Below are positions 13,150-20,392 of a stretch of 29,399 bases of DNA, piece after piece. Position 1 is the stretch's first letter, and every line of letters begins with the position of its first letter. Made by a program: the position numbers and the translations under genes. Origin of the DNA: JAHEDH01 sp965364515 (GTDB lineage Bacteria; Actinomycetota; Acidimicrobiia; Spongiisociales; ZC4RG35); the NCBI GenBank assembly GCA_965364515.1, contig CBDTXZ010000019.1:1-29399 (forward strand). Direction: 5' to 3'. Below the pieces are notes generated by a model. The model saw nothing but the letters and a program-made list of their open reading frames with translations, was not told where the DNA came from and did no database searches.

Positions 13150-13944
13150 TCAGTCCTCTCTTCCGTGCCTGGCTCGGAATTCCCGGGTCAGTTGTCTGTA
13201 GGCGATCCCGCCTCGACTCATGGGGTCGAAGGTCTCGATCGGTTCGCCGTAAGAAGGCGCCTCGCTCAGTCGCACCGACCGTGGAATCAGGGTGCGATAG
13301 GCCCGGTCGCCGAAGAACTCGTTGACCTGATCCCTCACGTCCTTGGCGAGGTTGGTCCGGCCGTCGTACATGGTGAGTACCACGCCGCCGAGCTCGAGGT
13401 CGCGATTGAGGTTGCTTCGCACCATCTCGACATTGGCAAGCAGCTGGCTCAGACCCTCGAGGGCGTAATACTCGCACTGGATCGGAATCAGCAGCTCGTC
13501 GGCGGCGGCGAGCGCATTGACGGTGAGCAGGCCCAGCGAGGGCGGGCAGTCGATGATCACGAAGTCGAACTCGTCTGACACCATCTCGAGCGCGGTCCGG
13601 AGACGCTGTTCACGGCTGAAGACCGAGACCAGCTCGATTTCGGCGCCGGCGAGATCGATCGTGGCCGGCACGACGAAGAGATCCCGGATCGAGGTCGGTT
13701 CGATCGCATCCTGAATATCGATCGACTTGAGGAGGACGTCGTACACGCTCAGGTCGATCGCACCACGGTCGATGCCGACTCCAGAGGAGGCGTTTCCTTG
13801 AGGATCGAGGTCGATCATCAGGACCCGCTCTCCCTGAAGTGCCAGGCCGGCGGCGAGATTGATCGATGTTGTCGACTTGCCGACGCCGCCCTTCTGGTTG
13901 GCGATGGCGACGATGAGTGGGGCGTCGTCTCGGGGTTCGGTCAC
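13150..13944 (-). CDS. parA: chromosome partitioning ATPase ParA (Soj)
   Basis: A 264-residue Walker-type ATPase that moves ParB-parS complexes. It has the deviant Walker A KGGVGKST (18-25), DLDPQGNASSG, FDFVIIDCPPSLGLLT and the typical C-terminal RGGIAYRQLTREF. The GTG at 13944 is chosen because it overlaps the rsmG stop as GTGA and has GCGGA just upstream; another GTG at 13968 would add 8 residues. It forms a tight rsmG-parA-parB unit. Confidence 0.96.
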   Translation of the reverse strand: MTEPRDDAPLIVAIANQKGGVGKSTTSINLAAGLALQGERVLMIDLDPQGNASSGVGIDRGAIDLSVYDVLLKSIDIQDAIEPTSIRDLFVVPATIDLAGAEIELVSVFSREQRLRTALEMVSDEFDFVIIDCPPSLGLLTVNALAAADELLIPIQCEYYALEGLSQLLANVEMVRSNLNRDLELGGVVLTMYDGRTNLAKDVRDQVNEFFGDRAYRTLIPRSVRLSEAPSYGEPIETFDPMSRGGIAYRQLTREFRARHGRED

Positions 13945-14555
13945 GATTTCCGCATGATAAGCAACCACCGGGGTGAATCGAGGTATCTCGACTCGATTTT
14001 CAACAGCTCATAGCCGTCCACCTCGGGTGCCGACTGCGTACTCCCGGCCACGATGGCGAAATCGCTCAGGCGCCGGAGGTGGGGGAGGAGATCGGACGGT
14101 GGCAAGGATGCGCGTGACACCACGACTTCTGAAGTGTGGTCCAGGCGGGTCACGTCGGCGTGGAGCACCTCGACGTTCTCGATTCCCAAGACCCGAACAG
14201 CCCGCTTCAGCAGGCCGCACCGGCGCCCCGAGCGGTCGACCAGGGTGACCGACGAACCGGGCAGGACGATTGCCAGTGGAATCCCCGGGAGGCCGGCTCC
14301 GGATCCGACGTCGAGCAGGGTGTCTGGTGATCGGTCGAGCGGCGCCAGGAAGGTCATGGCGTCGAGGATGTGGCGATCCAGCAGGCTGCCTTGCTCGTTT
14401 GGCCCGATTCCTCCAGCCGCTACCGCCTCGCCCGCCAGCCAATCGGCGTAGACCTCCAGTAGTTCGAGTTGGGTTCTATCGACGCCCAGCCCAAGGTCGC
14501 TGGCGAACAGGCGGATCCGCTCGAGGTGTTCCACGTGAAACAGGATACTGCTCAC
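13941..14555 (-). CDS. rsmG: 16S rRNA (guanine-N7) methyltransferase G
   Basis: A 204-residue SAM-dependent methyltransferase that modifies G527 of 16S rRNA (E. coli numbering). It shows NEQGSLLDRHILDAM, the SAM motif DVGSGAGLPGIPLAIVLP, VTLVDRSGRRCGLL and VSRASLPPSDLL. A GTG at 14555, preceded by GGAAA, gives the normal length; a TTG at 14627 would add 24 residues with no family similarity. Its codons 6-11 (LFHVEH) lie on a parS site, a common arrangement in this family. Loss of RsmG is known to give low-level streptomycin resistance. Confidence 0.95.
   Translation of the reverse strand: MSSILFHVEHLERIRLFASDLGLGVDRTQLELLEVYADWLAGEAVAAGGIGPNEQGSLLDRHILDAMTFLAPLDRSPDTLLDVGSGAGLPGIPLAIVLPGSSVTLVDRSGRRCGLLKRAVRVLGIENVEVLHADVTRLDHTSEVVVSRASLPPSDLLPHLRRLSDFAIVAGSTQSAPEVDGYELLKIESRYLDSPRWLLIMRKS
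14527..14542. promoter_or_regulatory. parS: parS centromere site, inside rsmG
   Basis: TGTTCCACGTGAAACA differs at one position from the consensus parS TGTTTCACGTGAAACA. It overlaps the first codons of rsmG and lies 100 bp from a second site. ParB encoded 1.4 kb away would bind it. Confidence 0.9.
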
Positions 14556-14626
14556 TTTCCGCGTGTCAGGTGGCGAGCGACACCAATGATCCGGTCGTTC
14601 AGCTCCCAGACTCAAGCAAACCCTCA

Positions 14627-14642
14627 AGTTTCACGTGAAACA
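14627..14642. promoter_or_regulatory. parS: parS centromere site, intergenic jag-rsmG
   Basis: AGTTTCACGTGAAACA matches the parS consensus at 15 of 16 positions and contains the perfect 14-bp palindrome GTTTCACGTGAAAC. It lies about 2.6-3.1 kb from the origin regions. Confidence 0.93.
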
Positions 14643-14666
14643 TCGGGTACAGCACGAAACACCAAC

Positions 14667-14700
14667 GAGAGAAGGGTGCCCGGCGAGGCACCCTTCTCTC
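14667..14700 (-). terminator. strong hairpin between jag and rsmG
   Basis: GAGAGAAGGGTGCC (14667-14680), six-base loop, GGCACCCTTCTCTC (14687-14700) form a perfect 14-bp stem, starting about 49 bases past the jag stop on the minus strand. There is no clear U-run. It probably ends or attenuates the rpmH-to-jag transcript. Confidence 0.7.
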
Positions 14701-14707
14701 ATGTCGG

Positions 14708-14735
14708 CGGATGTGCCCCCGAAGGAGCACATCCG
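14708..14735 (-). terminator. second hairpin directly after jag
   Basis: CGGATGTGC (14708-14716) and GCACATCCG (14727-14735) form a perfect 9-bp stem with a 10-base loop, 13 bases past the jag stop. With the hairpin at 14667 it makes a tandem terminator. Confidence 0.6.
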
Positions 14736-14748
14736 GAAAGGAGTACGG

Positions 14749-15609
14749 CTACTCCTCTTCATCTCCACTGCTGTTGGCAAGCACTACGTAGCGCTGGGGC
14801 GATTCGCCCTCGGAGTAGCTCCGCACACCGGCTCGTTCTGCGGCGGCGTCGTGGATCACCTTGCGATCACCGGCGCTCATCGGTTCGAGGGTCACCTCGC
14901 CGCCATCCTCCAACAGCTGATCGATCAGCTGATTGGCGTAGATCGCCAGCGCCTGACGACGGCGCTCGCCATAGCCGGCGACGTCGAGGCGGAGACGTGC
15001 CGAGGACTGGGTCTGGCGCTGCAACACCGTCTTGGTGAGCTCGTGGATGGCCTCGATGGTCGATCCACGGACACCGACCATCGCCTCGGTCTGTGGCCCG
15101 GTCACGTCGGCGATGATCACTTCATCGTCGATTCTGACCTTGACGTCCCCTTCGAGCCCGAAGGACGACACCAGACCTGTGAGGAACTGTTCAACGACTG
15201 GAGCCTGTTCTGCGATATCCACTTCTGGTTTCTCCTCGCGTTGGCGCGATGGCTTCTTGGCCTGGCGTTGCTTGTTGCGGTCGCCTGACTGCTTGTTCTG
15301 GCGACCCCCGCCTCCCTGGCGATTGCCCTGACCGGACGCTTTTCCGTCCCGATTCTGGTCCTGTCGGTCGCCTTCGCCGCCTCGGTCGCCCTTGCGGCGA
15401 CGACGGCGCTTGCGTCCGGACGGCTTCGGCTTGAGTTTGACCTTGACGATCGCATCCTGTCCACCAAAGCCGAGAAAGCCCTTCTCGGGTTCCTGGATCA
15501 CTTCGATCTCCACGTGCTCTCGATTGGAGGCACCCAACTCCTGCATCGCCGCCTCGATCGCGACGTCCGTGGACTTGCCACGCACTTCAACCCATTCCAT
15601 CGTGTTCAT
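14749..15609 (-). CDS. jag: Jag/SpoIIIJ-associated RNA-binding protein (KhpB)
   Basis: A 286-residue protein with a Jag_N domain (about 1-58; WVEVRGKSTDVAIEAAMQELG, KGFLGFGGQDAIV) and a long basic Arg/Gly/Gln linker (about 62-125). A KH domain (about 135-215) and a C-terminal R3H domain with DRKVIHDAAAE follow. It is an RNA-binding protein linked to cell division and envelope synthesis in other Gram-positives. The ATG at 15609 overlaps the yidC stop as ATGA. The linker is unusually long and charged, probably disordered. Confidence 0.93.
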   Translation of the reverse strand: MNTMEWVEVRGKSTDVAIEAAMQELGASNREHVEIEVIQEPEKGFLGFGGQDAIVKVKLKPKPSGRKRRRRRKGDRGGEGDRQDQNRDGKASGQGNRQGGGGRQNKQSGDRNKQRQAKKPSRQREEKPEVDIAEQAPVVEQFLTGLVSSFGLEGDVKVRIDDEVIIADVTGPQTEAMVGVRGSTIEAIHELTKTVLQRQTQSSARLRLDVAGYGERRRQALAIYANQLIDQLLEDGGEVTLEPMSAGDRKVIHDAAAERAGVRSYSEGESPQRYVVLANSSGDEEE

Positions 15610-16523
15610 CTCCTCCTGCGGCGTTGTTTCTTGCGCGACACCGGATGCGGTTTCGAGCCCTTCTCGCTCGTCCCGGTGTCACCATCGCCATCGTCTGGAT
15701 CCTTCGACGGTCCGTTGTCGGGCGGGCCCGAGGGGGGATTCGGTCGTCCGTCGATGGCAAACAATGCGAACTGCTGTCCGACTCTGAAGAGGTTGGAGGT
15801 GGCCCAGTAGAGCACGAGTCCTGCGGGGAATCCCCATGAGATGAACCCGATGAAGAGCGGGAGTCCACGGGTGATGAGCTGCTGGGTCTGCTGTTGCTGA
15901 CGCTGTTGCTGGGTGAGATCGGCCTTCTTGGTCTGGCCGCGCTGGGCGTGCCACTGCTGGAAGTACTGGGATGCCACCATCAACACCAACATTCCAATAT
16001 ATGGAAGGGCCGACCAGCCTCCGGCGGAGATGCCTTCGCTCATGTTCAAACCCAACGACATGCCGAGGAAGTCGATGTCGTTGCGTTCGACCGCCGCTCG
16101 CAAGGCCGTTCCGGCATGGAGAATTGGTTCGGCGTCGAACTCCGCCAGTTGCCCGTTGGCGATCCACGAGATGTTGCGAAGCACCCGGAACAGCGCAAAC
16201 CAGATCGGTGACTGCACCAGAATCGGGAGCAGACAACCACCAGGAGTGGCGCCAGCCTCACGCTGAGCGCGCATCAACTCCTTCTGCATCGTCTCGGGGT
16301 CGTCCTTGTACTCCTTCTGGATCCGCTTGATCTCGGGTTGGATCTCCTGGAAGGCCCGGGTCGCTCTGGTCTGGCGCAGCGTCAGCGGGAAGAGGATGAA
16401 GTTGATCGTCAACGTCAACATGATGATGTTGATGCCGAACGAGGGGATGATGTCGTAGAACCGCTCGAGACCGAAGGCGAGGAGCTCTTGCAGGCTCCGG
16501 AACAAATCGCTGATGAAGCTCAT
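15606..16523 (-). CDS. yidC: membrane protein insertase YidC/Oxa1
   Basis: A 305-residue Oxa1-type insertase that inserts and folds membrane proteins with or without Sec. Hydrophobic segments lie near 27-50, 105-118, 170-187 and 220-255. The cytoplasmic loop QTRATRAFQEIQPEIKRIQKEYKDDPETMQKE is the conserved substrate-contact hairpin, and TPGGCLLPILVQSPIWFALF precedes a transmembrane helix. The C-terminal tail is Pro/Asp-rich and ends in KKQRRRRR, a basic end that can bind ribosomes. It overlaps yidD upstream and jag downstream by 4 bases each. Confidence 0.96.
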   Translation of the reverse strand: MSFISDLFRSLQELLAFGLERFYDIIPSFGINIIMLTLTINFILFPLTLRQTRATRAFQEIQPEIKRIQKEYKDDPETMQKELMRAQREAGATPGGCLLPILVQSPIWFALFRVLRNISWIANGQLAEFDAEPILHAGTALRAAVERNDIDFLGMSLGLNMSEGISAGGWSALPYIGMLVLMVASQYFQQWHAQRGQTKKADLTQQQRQQQQTQQLITRGLPLFIGFISWGFPAGLVLYWATSNLFRVGQQFALFAIDGRPNPPSGPPDNGPSKDPDDGDGDTGTSEKGSKPHPVSRKKQRRRRR

Positions 16524-16771
16524 TTCATCTCCATGCGGGTCGGGACCGGGTCATAGCCGCCCGGGTGCATCGGATGGCATCTGCCGATGCGACGGAGGCC
16601 CATCCACGTGCCACGGATGAGTCCGTGCACGCTCAGGGCCTCGGCGGTGTAGGCAGAGCAGGTGGGGGAGTAGCGACAGTTCCGTCCCAGCATCGGACTG
16701 AAGAGACGCTGGTAGGCGCGAATCAGCCACACGACCGGAGTCGCCGGGCTGAACCTTCGCTGATCGTTCAC
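16520..16771 (-). CDS. yidD: membrane protein insertion efficiency factor YidD
   Basis: An 83-residue YidD with the signature IRAYQRLFSPMLGRNCRYSPTC and CHPMHPGGYDPVP. It is a membrane-peripheral helper of YidC-dependent insertion. It overlaps rnpA upstream and yidC downstream by 4 bases each, as in most actinobacteria. Confidence 0.95.
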   Translation of the reverse strand: MNDQRRFSPATPVVWLIRAYQRLFSPMLGRNCRYSPTCSAYTAEALSVHGLIRGTWMGLRRIGRCHPMHPGGYDPVPTRMEMK

Positions 16772-17049
16772 GATTGTCGTTCTCCGCGTGCCGCCGCTTC
16801 GATCGCCTCCACCAGCTTGGTGAACTCGATGGAGGCTGTCTGTGGCGTTGGCACGATCACGTAGTCGGATGATGTGTCGAGCGTCGCTGCCGTCACGGCC
16901 GCCCGGATCCGCCGCTTCACCCTATTGCGAAGAACGGCGTTGCCGAGTCGTCTCCCCGCCACGATGCCGAGTCGGATGTGACCCAGACCGTTTCGCAGGC
17001 GAATGACGGTGACCGGCCCTGACCTCGTGCGAACGCCAGCTCGCATCAC
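16768..17049 (-). CDS. rnpA: ribonuclease P protein component (true start probably upstream)
   Basis: The protein subunit of RNase P, which matures the 5' end of tRNAs. The core LGIVAGRRLGNAVLRNRVKRRIRAAV contains the RNR signature. The coordinates given start at a GTG (17049) and give 93 residues, but this cuts off the conserved N-terminal segment. Reading the same frame upstream gives RLRRPAESLKSSRDFSRV, including the family's conserved F-x-x-V pattern. No ATG, GTG or TTG precedes it. A CTG at 17097 overlaps the rpmH stop as CTGA and would give a normal 109 residues. The frame stays open through the whole of rpmH. Confidence 0.9.
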   Translation of the reverse strand: MMRAGVRTRSGPVTVIRLRNGLGHIRLGIVAGRRLGNAVLRNRVKRRIRAAVTAATLDTSSDYVIVPTPQTASIEFTKLVEAIEAAARGERQS

Positions 17050-17093
17050 GCGGGAGAAGTCCCGGGACGATTTCAGGGATTCGGCCGGTCGTC

Positions 17094-17228
17094 TCAGGCG
17101 GCGAGGCGCTTGCGGCCCTTGTCCCGGCGGGACTTGATGATCGCCCGACCCTGACGGGTGCGCATGCGATGCCGGAACCCGTGACGTCGCTTCCGACGAC
17201 GGACCTTTGGTTGATATGTTCGCTTCAT
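17094..17228 (-). CDS. rpmH: 50S ribosomal protein L34
   Basis: A 44-residue L34: MKRTYQPKVRRRKRRHGF then RMRTRQGRAIIKSRRDKGRKRL, an almost canonical sequence. GGAAG lies 7 bases before the ATG. It is the first gene of the rpmH-rnpA-yidD-yidC-jag run that reads away from the origin. Confidence 0.98.
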   Translation of the reverse strand: MKRTYQPKVRRRKRRHGFRHRMRTRQGRAIIKSRRDKGRKRLAA

Positions 17229-17290
17229 GATGAATCTTCCGGGGTGGAGAGTGTCAGAGGTGCTTCCACGAGATGGAAACAGACCTCCAG

Positions 17291-17320
17291 AGGCTACGGG
17301 GCCGGCCCACATGTTGTCAA
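17291..17320 (-). promoter_or_regulatory. rpmH promoter
   Basis: On the minus strand TTGACA (17315-17320) and TAGCCT (17291-17296) are separated by 18 bases. The -35 is a perfect match to the housekeeping consensus. A perfect DnaA box (17342-17350) lies about 20 bases upstream, so DnaA could influence it. Confidence 0.65.
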
Positions 17321-17507
17321 AGCGACGCCGAGGTCGCGAGATTATCCACAAGCTCGCGAAAATTCGCGCGCACCCGAATCGCACGCATCGGAACCGAAAC
17401 GACCGCGGCGCCGAGCCTCGAGACCCTTCGAATACCCGCATGGACATTGACGATTTCGAGGGGTCGGCGTTCTCGCCGGCGCCCGGCTTTCGACGATGTT
17501 CGCGCTC

Positions 17508-17537
17508 TTGAAGCGCGTCGGGAATCGGACCTATATT
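17508..17537 (+). promoter_or_regulatory. dnaA: possible dnaA promoter
   Basis: TTGAAG (17508-17513) and TATATT (17532-17537) are 18 bases apart. TATATT is conspicuous in GC-rich DNA. The DnaA boxes at 17645-17676 lie in the resulting 5' leader, consistent with autoregulation. Confidence 0.45.
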
Positions 17538-17720
17538 CGCTCCACAGAGCGGAGATCTCGATGACTTCCCCGCATCGAAGCCGCTCGGCTCGCGCAGAGC
17601 ACACAACTGAACAGTTTCAACAGCCGCTCGGCGCGACAGCCCATTTCTCCACATGTGTGGACTGCTTTGTGGACATCGCGCTCGAGTGGCGTACGGAGTG
17701 AGTTGAGGAGGAGCACCCCG

Positions 17721-19121
17721 TTGACACAGATACAACCGAGCGACGGTCTTCCCGATCGAGGGCAGGGCGTCGCCAGCGAAGAATGGCTCAGGTTCACCGA
17801 GGTCATGCAATCTCAGGTGACCCCTGGCGCATGGCAGACGTGGATCCAACGTCTGGAACCCTCGTTCGACGGACAACGCCTCACACTCCGAGCACCGAGC
17901 GAGTTCCATCTCAGATGGGTCATCGACAAGCACGGCCAGCAGATCGAACAGGCGGTGCTGACCGCCTACGGGAGCGACGTCGAACTCGAATTCACGATCG
18001 GTGAGCCCGAGGACGATCTCGAGATCCCACTCCCGCTCGGGGACACGACCCAGCCGGTCGATCCGCTCCCGTCTGCTCCGCCCGCACCCGAACGCGTCGC
18101 TCGACTCGTCCGCAAGTACCGCTTCGAGAACTTCGTCGTTGGGCAATCCAACCGCTTTGCGAGCGCCGCAGCGATGGCGGTCGCGGAGAAGCCGGGACAG
18201 AACTACAACCCGTTGTTCATCCACGGCAACGCCGGCCTCGGAAAGACGCACCTGCTCAACGCCATCGGCTATCAAGCGCTCGAGATGTATCCCGGGATGG
18301 AGGTCCGCTACGTCACGTCGGAGACCTTCTTCACCGACTTCATCAATTCGATCCGTCGAAAGAAGATGGACGAGTTCAAGGCCAGGTACCGCACCACCGA
18401 CATCCTGCTGCTCGACGACGTGCAGTTCTTCGACGGGAAAGAACAGATCCTCGAAGAGTTCTTTCACACGTTCAACAGCCTGTACGAGTCGGGCAAGCAG
18501 ATCGTGATCACATCCGATCGACACCCCAGACACCTGGTCACACTCGAAGACAGGCTCAGAAGCCGGTTCGAATGGGGGCTGCTCACAGACATCCAACCGC
18601 CCGACGTCGAGACCCGACTGGCGATCCTGCGTCGTAATGCCGAATACGCCGCCATGCCGATCCCACTCGAAGTCCTCGAGTTCATCGCCGGGCTCGTATC
18701 GGACAACATCCGGGAGCTCGAAGGGGCACTCACCAGAGTGACCGCGTTCGCATCACTCACCGGCGAGTCCATCAGCCATCCCATGGCCGAGCGGGTCCTC
18801 CAGGACATGTTGCCGGGCCATGAATCCAAAGCCGTGAACGCGGTCGAGATCATCGCAGCAACGGCCGCCGCCTACGGATACACCGTCGAAGAGCTCAAGG
18901 GACCCTCCCGCAAACAGCCCCTCGCTCGGTGTCGTCAGGTCGCCATGTACCTGTGTCGTGAACACACCGATCTCTCGCTCCCGAAGATCGGAGCTCACTT
19001 CGGATCGAGAGATCACACCACCGTGATGCACGCCATCGACAAGGTGAAGTCGGTCATGCAGACCGATCGAGAGGTCTTCGATCGGGTCTCTGAGTTGTCA
19101 CAGAGCTTGAGGAAAAGATGA
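17721..19121 (+). CDS. dnaA: chromosomal replication initiator protein DnaA
   Basis: A 466-residue AAA+ initiator that binds DnaA boxes and opens the origin. Domain I is at about 15-90 (EEWLRFTEVMQSQVTPGAWQTWI), followed by a short Pro-rich domain II. Domain III has YRFENFVVGQSNRFA, Walker A GNAGLGKTH, Walker B LLLDDVQFF and RLRSRFEWGL. Domain IV has the DnaA signature with SRDHTTVMHAI. A TTG start at 17721 is preferred because GAGGAGGAG (17705-17713) sits 7 bases before it; an in-frame ATG at 17655 lies on the DnaA-box cluster. Domain II is short for an actinobacterium. Confidence 0.96.
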   Translation: MTQIQPSDGLPDRGQGVASEEWLRFTEVMQSQVTPGAWQTWIQRLEPSFDGQRLTLRAPSEFHLRWVIDKHGQQIEQAVLTAYGSDVELEFTIGEPEDDLEIPLPLGDTTQPVDPLPSAPPAPERVARLVRKYRFENFVVGQSNRFASAAAMAVAEKPGQNYNPLFIHGNAGLGKTHLLNAIGYQALEMYPGMEVRYVTSETFFTDFINSIRRKKMDEFKARYRTTDILLLDDVQFFDGKEQILEEFFHTFNSLYESGKQIVITSDRHPRHLVTLEDRLRSRFEWGLLTDIQPPDVETRLAILRRNAEYAAMPIPLEVLEFIAGLVSDNIRELEGALTRVTAFASLTGESISHPMAERVLQDMLPGHESKAVNAVEIIAATAAAYGYTVEELKGPSRKQPLARCRQVAMYLCREHTDLSLPKIGAHFGSRDHTTVMHAIDKVKSVMQTDREVFDRVSELSQSLRKR

Positions 19122-19312
19122 CTCCAATCCACAGGTCACCGAGAGACCACTCCGAGTCTGTGGACAGGAAAGGATTCCATCCACAGCCACGATCGACCAG
19201 AATCGCCCACAGGAGTTGAGGATCGGCGGAGTCATCCACAATCCACAACCCCTACTACTACTACTGAGTATTTCAAGAAAACAACAAGAGATAGAAGAAG
19301 GGAACAATCCCT
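19122..19312. other. oriC: replication origin oriC core: DnaA boxes, DnaA-trio-like CTA repeat and AT-rich unwinding region
   Basis: The dnaA-dnaN gap. DnaA boxes and near-boxes: CAATCCACA (19125-19133), TGTGGACAG (19159-19167), CCATCCACA (19177-19185), TCATCCACA (19232-19240) and CAATCCACA (19239-19247). Directly after the last pair come CCCC, then CTA four times (19252-19263), then an AT-rich, purine-rich stretch (19267-19309). Box pair, GC-rich spacer, trinucleotide repeat and AT-rich DNA is the order of the basal unwinding element described in Bacillus, where DnaA binds 3'-GAT trios on one strand. Confidence 0.88.
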
Positions 19313-20392
19313 GTGCGTATCAGAGCAGAGCGTGACGATCTCGGAGATGTCTTCTCCAGGGCGAACCGTGCCGTAGGTACCCGGTCGGCCCTCCCGGTCC
19401 TCCAAGGTCTCAAGTGTGACGTGGCGGGCTCGTCGCTTCGTGTCACGGGGACTGATCTCGAGATGACCGTGCAGACCCAGACCGAGGTCGAGACCCTCGA
19501 GGAGGGCTCTGCGGTGATCCCCGGCAAGATCCTCGAACAGGCGGTCCGGAAGATGCCGTCCGGACAGGTGACCATCGGTGCCGAGGACGGCGACGTCGAG
19601 ATCATGGGCAATGGCCCGCGCTTCTCGCTCAAGCAACTCGGTCTGGACGACTTCCCGGAGATCAGCGAGACTTCGCTGTCTGGGACCGAAGTCGATGGTG
19701 AGTCGCTGGCGGGAGCGATCGCCCAGGTCACAACGGCGGCCTCGACCGACGCCGCCCGTCCGATCCTGACGGGCGTGTTGTTCGAGTCGACCGAGGACGG
19801 GGTTCGGCTCGTGTCCACCGACTCCTACCGCCTCGCCGTGAGAGACCTGCCAGGGGTGGGCATCGAAGGCTCGGGCCTCATCCCCGCCCGCGGTCTGCGT
19901 GAGTTGCCTCGCACCATCGGGTCTTCCAAGGTGCAGGTGACACTCGACGGTCGGGAAGGGGTGTTCTCGTCCGACCGGGGTGCGCTGCGGTTGCGGATGA
20001 TCGAAGGGACCTTCCCCAAGTATCAGAGCCTGTTGCCGGACAGTTATCCCAACGAGCTCGTCGTCGATCGCGGTGGGCTGCTCGAGGCACTCGGACGCGT
20101 TGCTCTGGTCGCCGAAGATCACATCCCGGTCCGTCTCAAGATCAACGAGGGCGGAGTCGAGATTGCGGTCAGTCGCCAGGATGTCGGAGCGGAGAAGGAG
20201 TTCCTCGAAGGTCGGTTCTCCGGCACCGAGGAACTCGAGATCGCATTCAATCCCCGGTACCTGGCCGATGGTGTGTCGGCGATCACGGGAGACTCGGTCC
20301 GTCTGCAGCTGATCGACGGTCTCAAGCCCAGTGTGCTCGACAGTGCCGACGATCCGGGTTTTCTCTACCTCCTGATGCCAGTCCGGATCTGA
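19313..20392 (+). CDS. dnaN: DNA polymerase III beta sliding clamp
   Basis: A 359-residue beta clamp, the ring that tethers the replicative polymerase to DNA. Three repeated clamp domains are visible. ARPILTGVLFE and STDSYRLAVRDL mark the second, IEGTFPKYQSLLP starts the third, and the protein ends FLYLLMPVRI, the usual clamp C-terminus. GTG start at 19313 with GAAGGGA upstream. recF starts on the base after its stop. Confidence 0.97.
   Translation: MRIRAERDDLGDVFSRANRAVGTRSALPVLQGLKCDVAGSSLRVTGTDLEMTVQTQTEVETLEEGSAVIPGKILEQAVRKMPSGQVTIGAEDGDVEIMGNGPRFSLKQLGLDDFPEISETSLSGTEVDGESLAGAIAQVTTAASTDAARPILTGVLFESTEDGVRLVSTDSYRLAVRDLPGVGIEGSGLIPARGLRELPRTIGSSKVQVTLDGREGVFSSDRGALRLRMIEGTFPKYQSLLPDSYPNELVVDRGGLLEALGRVALVAEDHIPVRLKINEGGVEIAVSRQDVGAEKEFLEGRFSGTEELEIAFNPRYLADGVSAITGDSVRLQLIDGLKPSVLDSADDPGFLYLLMPVRI

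Larger units (their letters stand above)
17229..17720. other. rpmH-dnaA intergenic region with DnaA boxes (first origin sub-region)
   Basis: 492 bases without a gene between divergent rpmH and dnaA. It holds the perfect DnaA box TTATCCACA (17342-17350) and a cluster near dnaA: TTCTCCACA (17645-17653), TGTGGACTG (17656-17664) and TGTGGACAT (17668-17676). It also holds the rpmH promoter and a possible dnaA promoter. Together with the dnaA-dnaN gap it would form a bipartite origin. Open frames inside are not credible genes. Confidence 0.8.

Noticed and set aside
14556..14627. Longer rsmG from a TTG at 14627
   Set aside because: The added 24 residues have no family similarity and the region holds the intergenic parS; the GTG at 14555 gives normal length.
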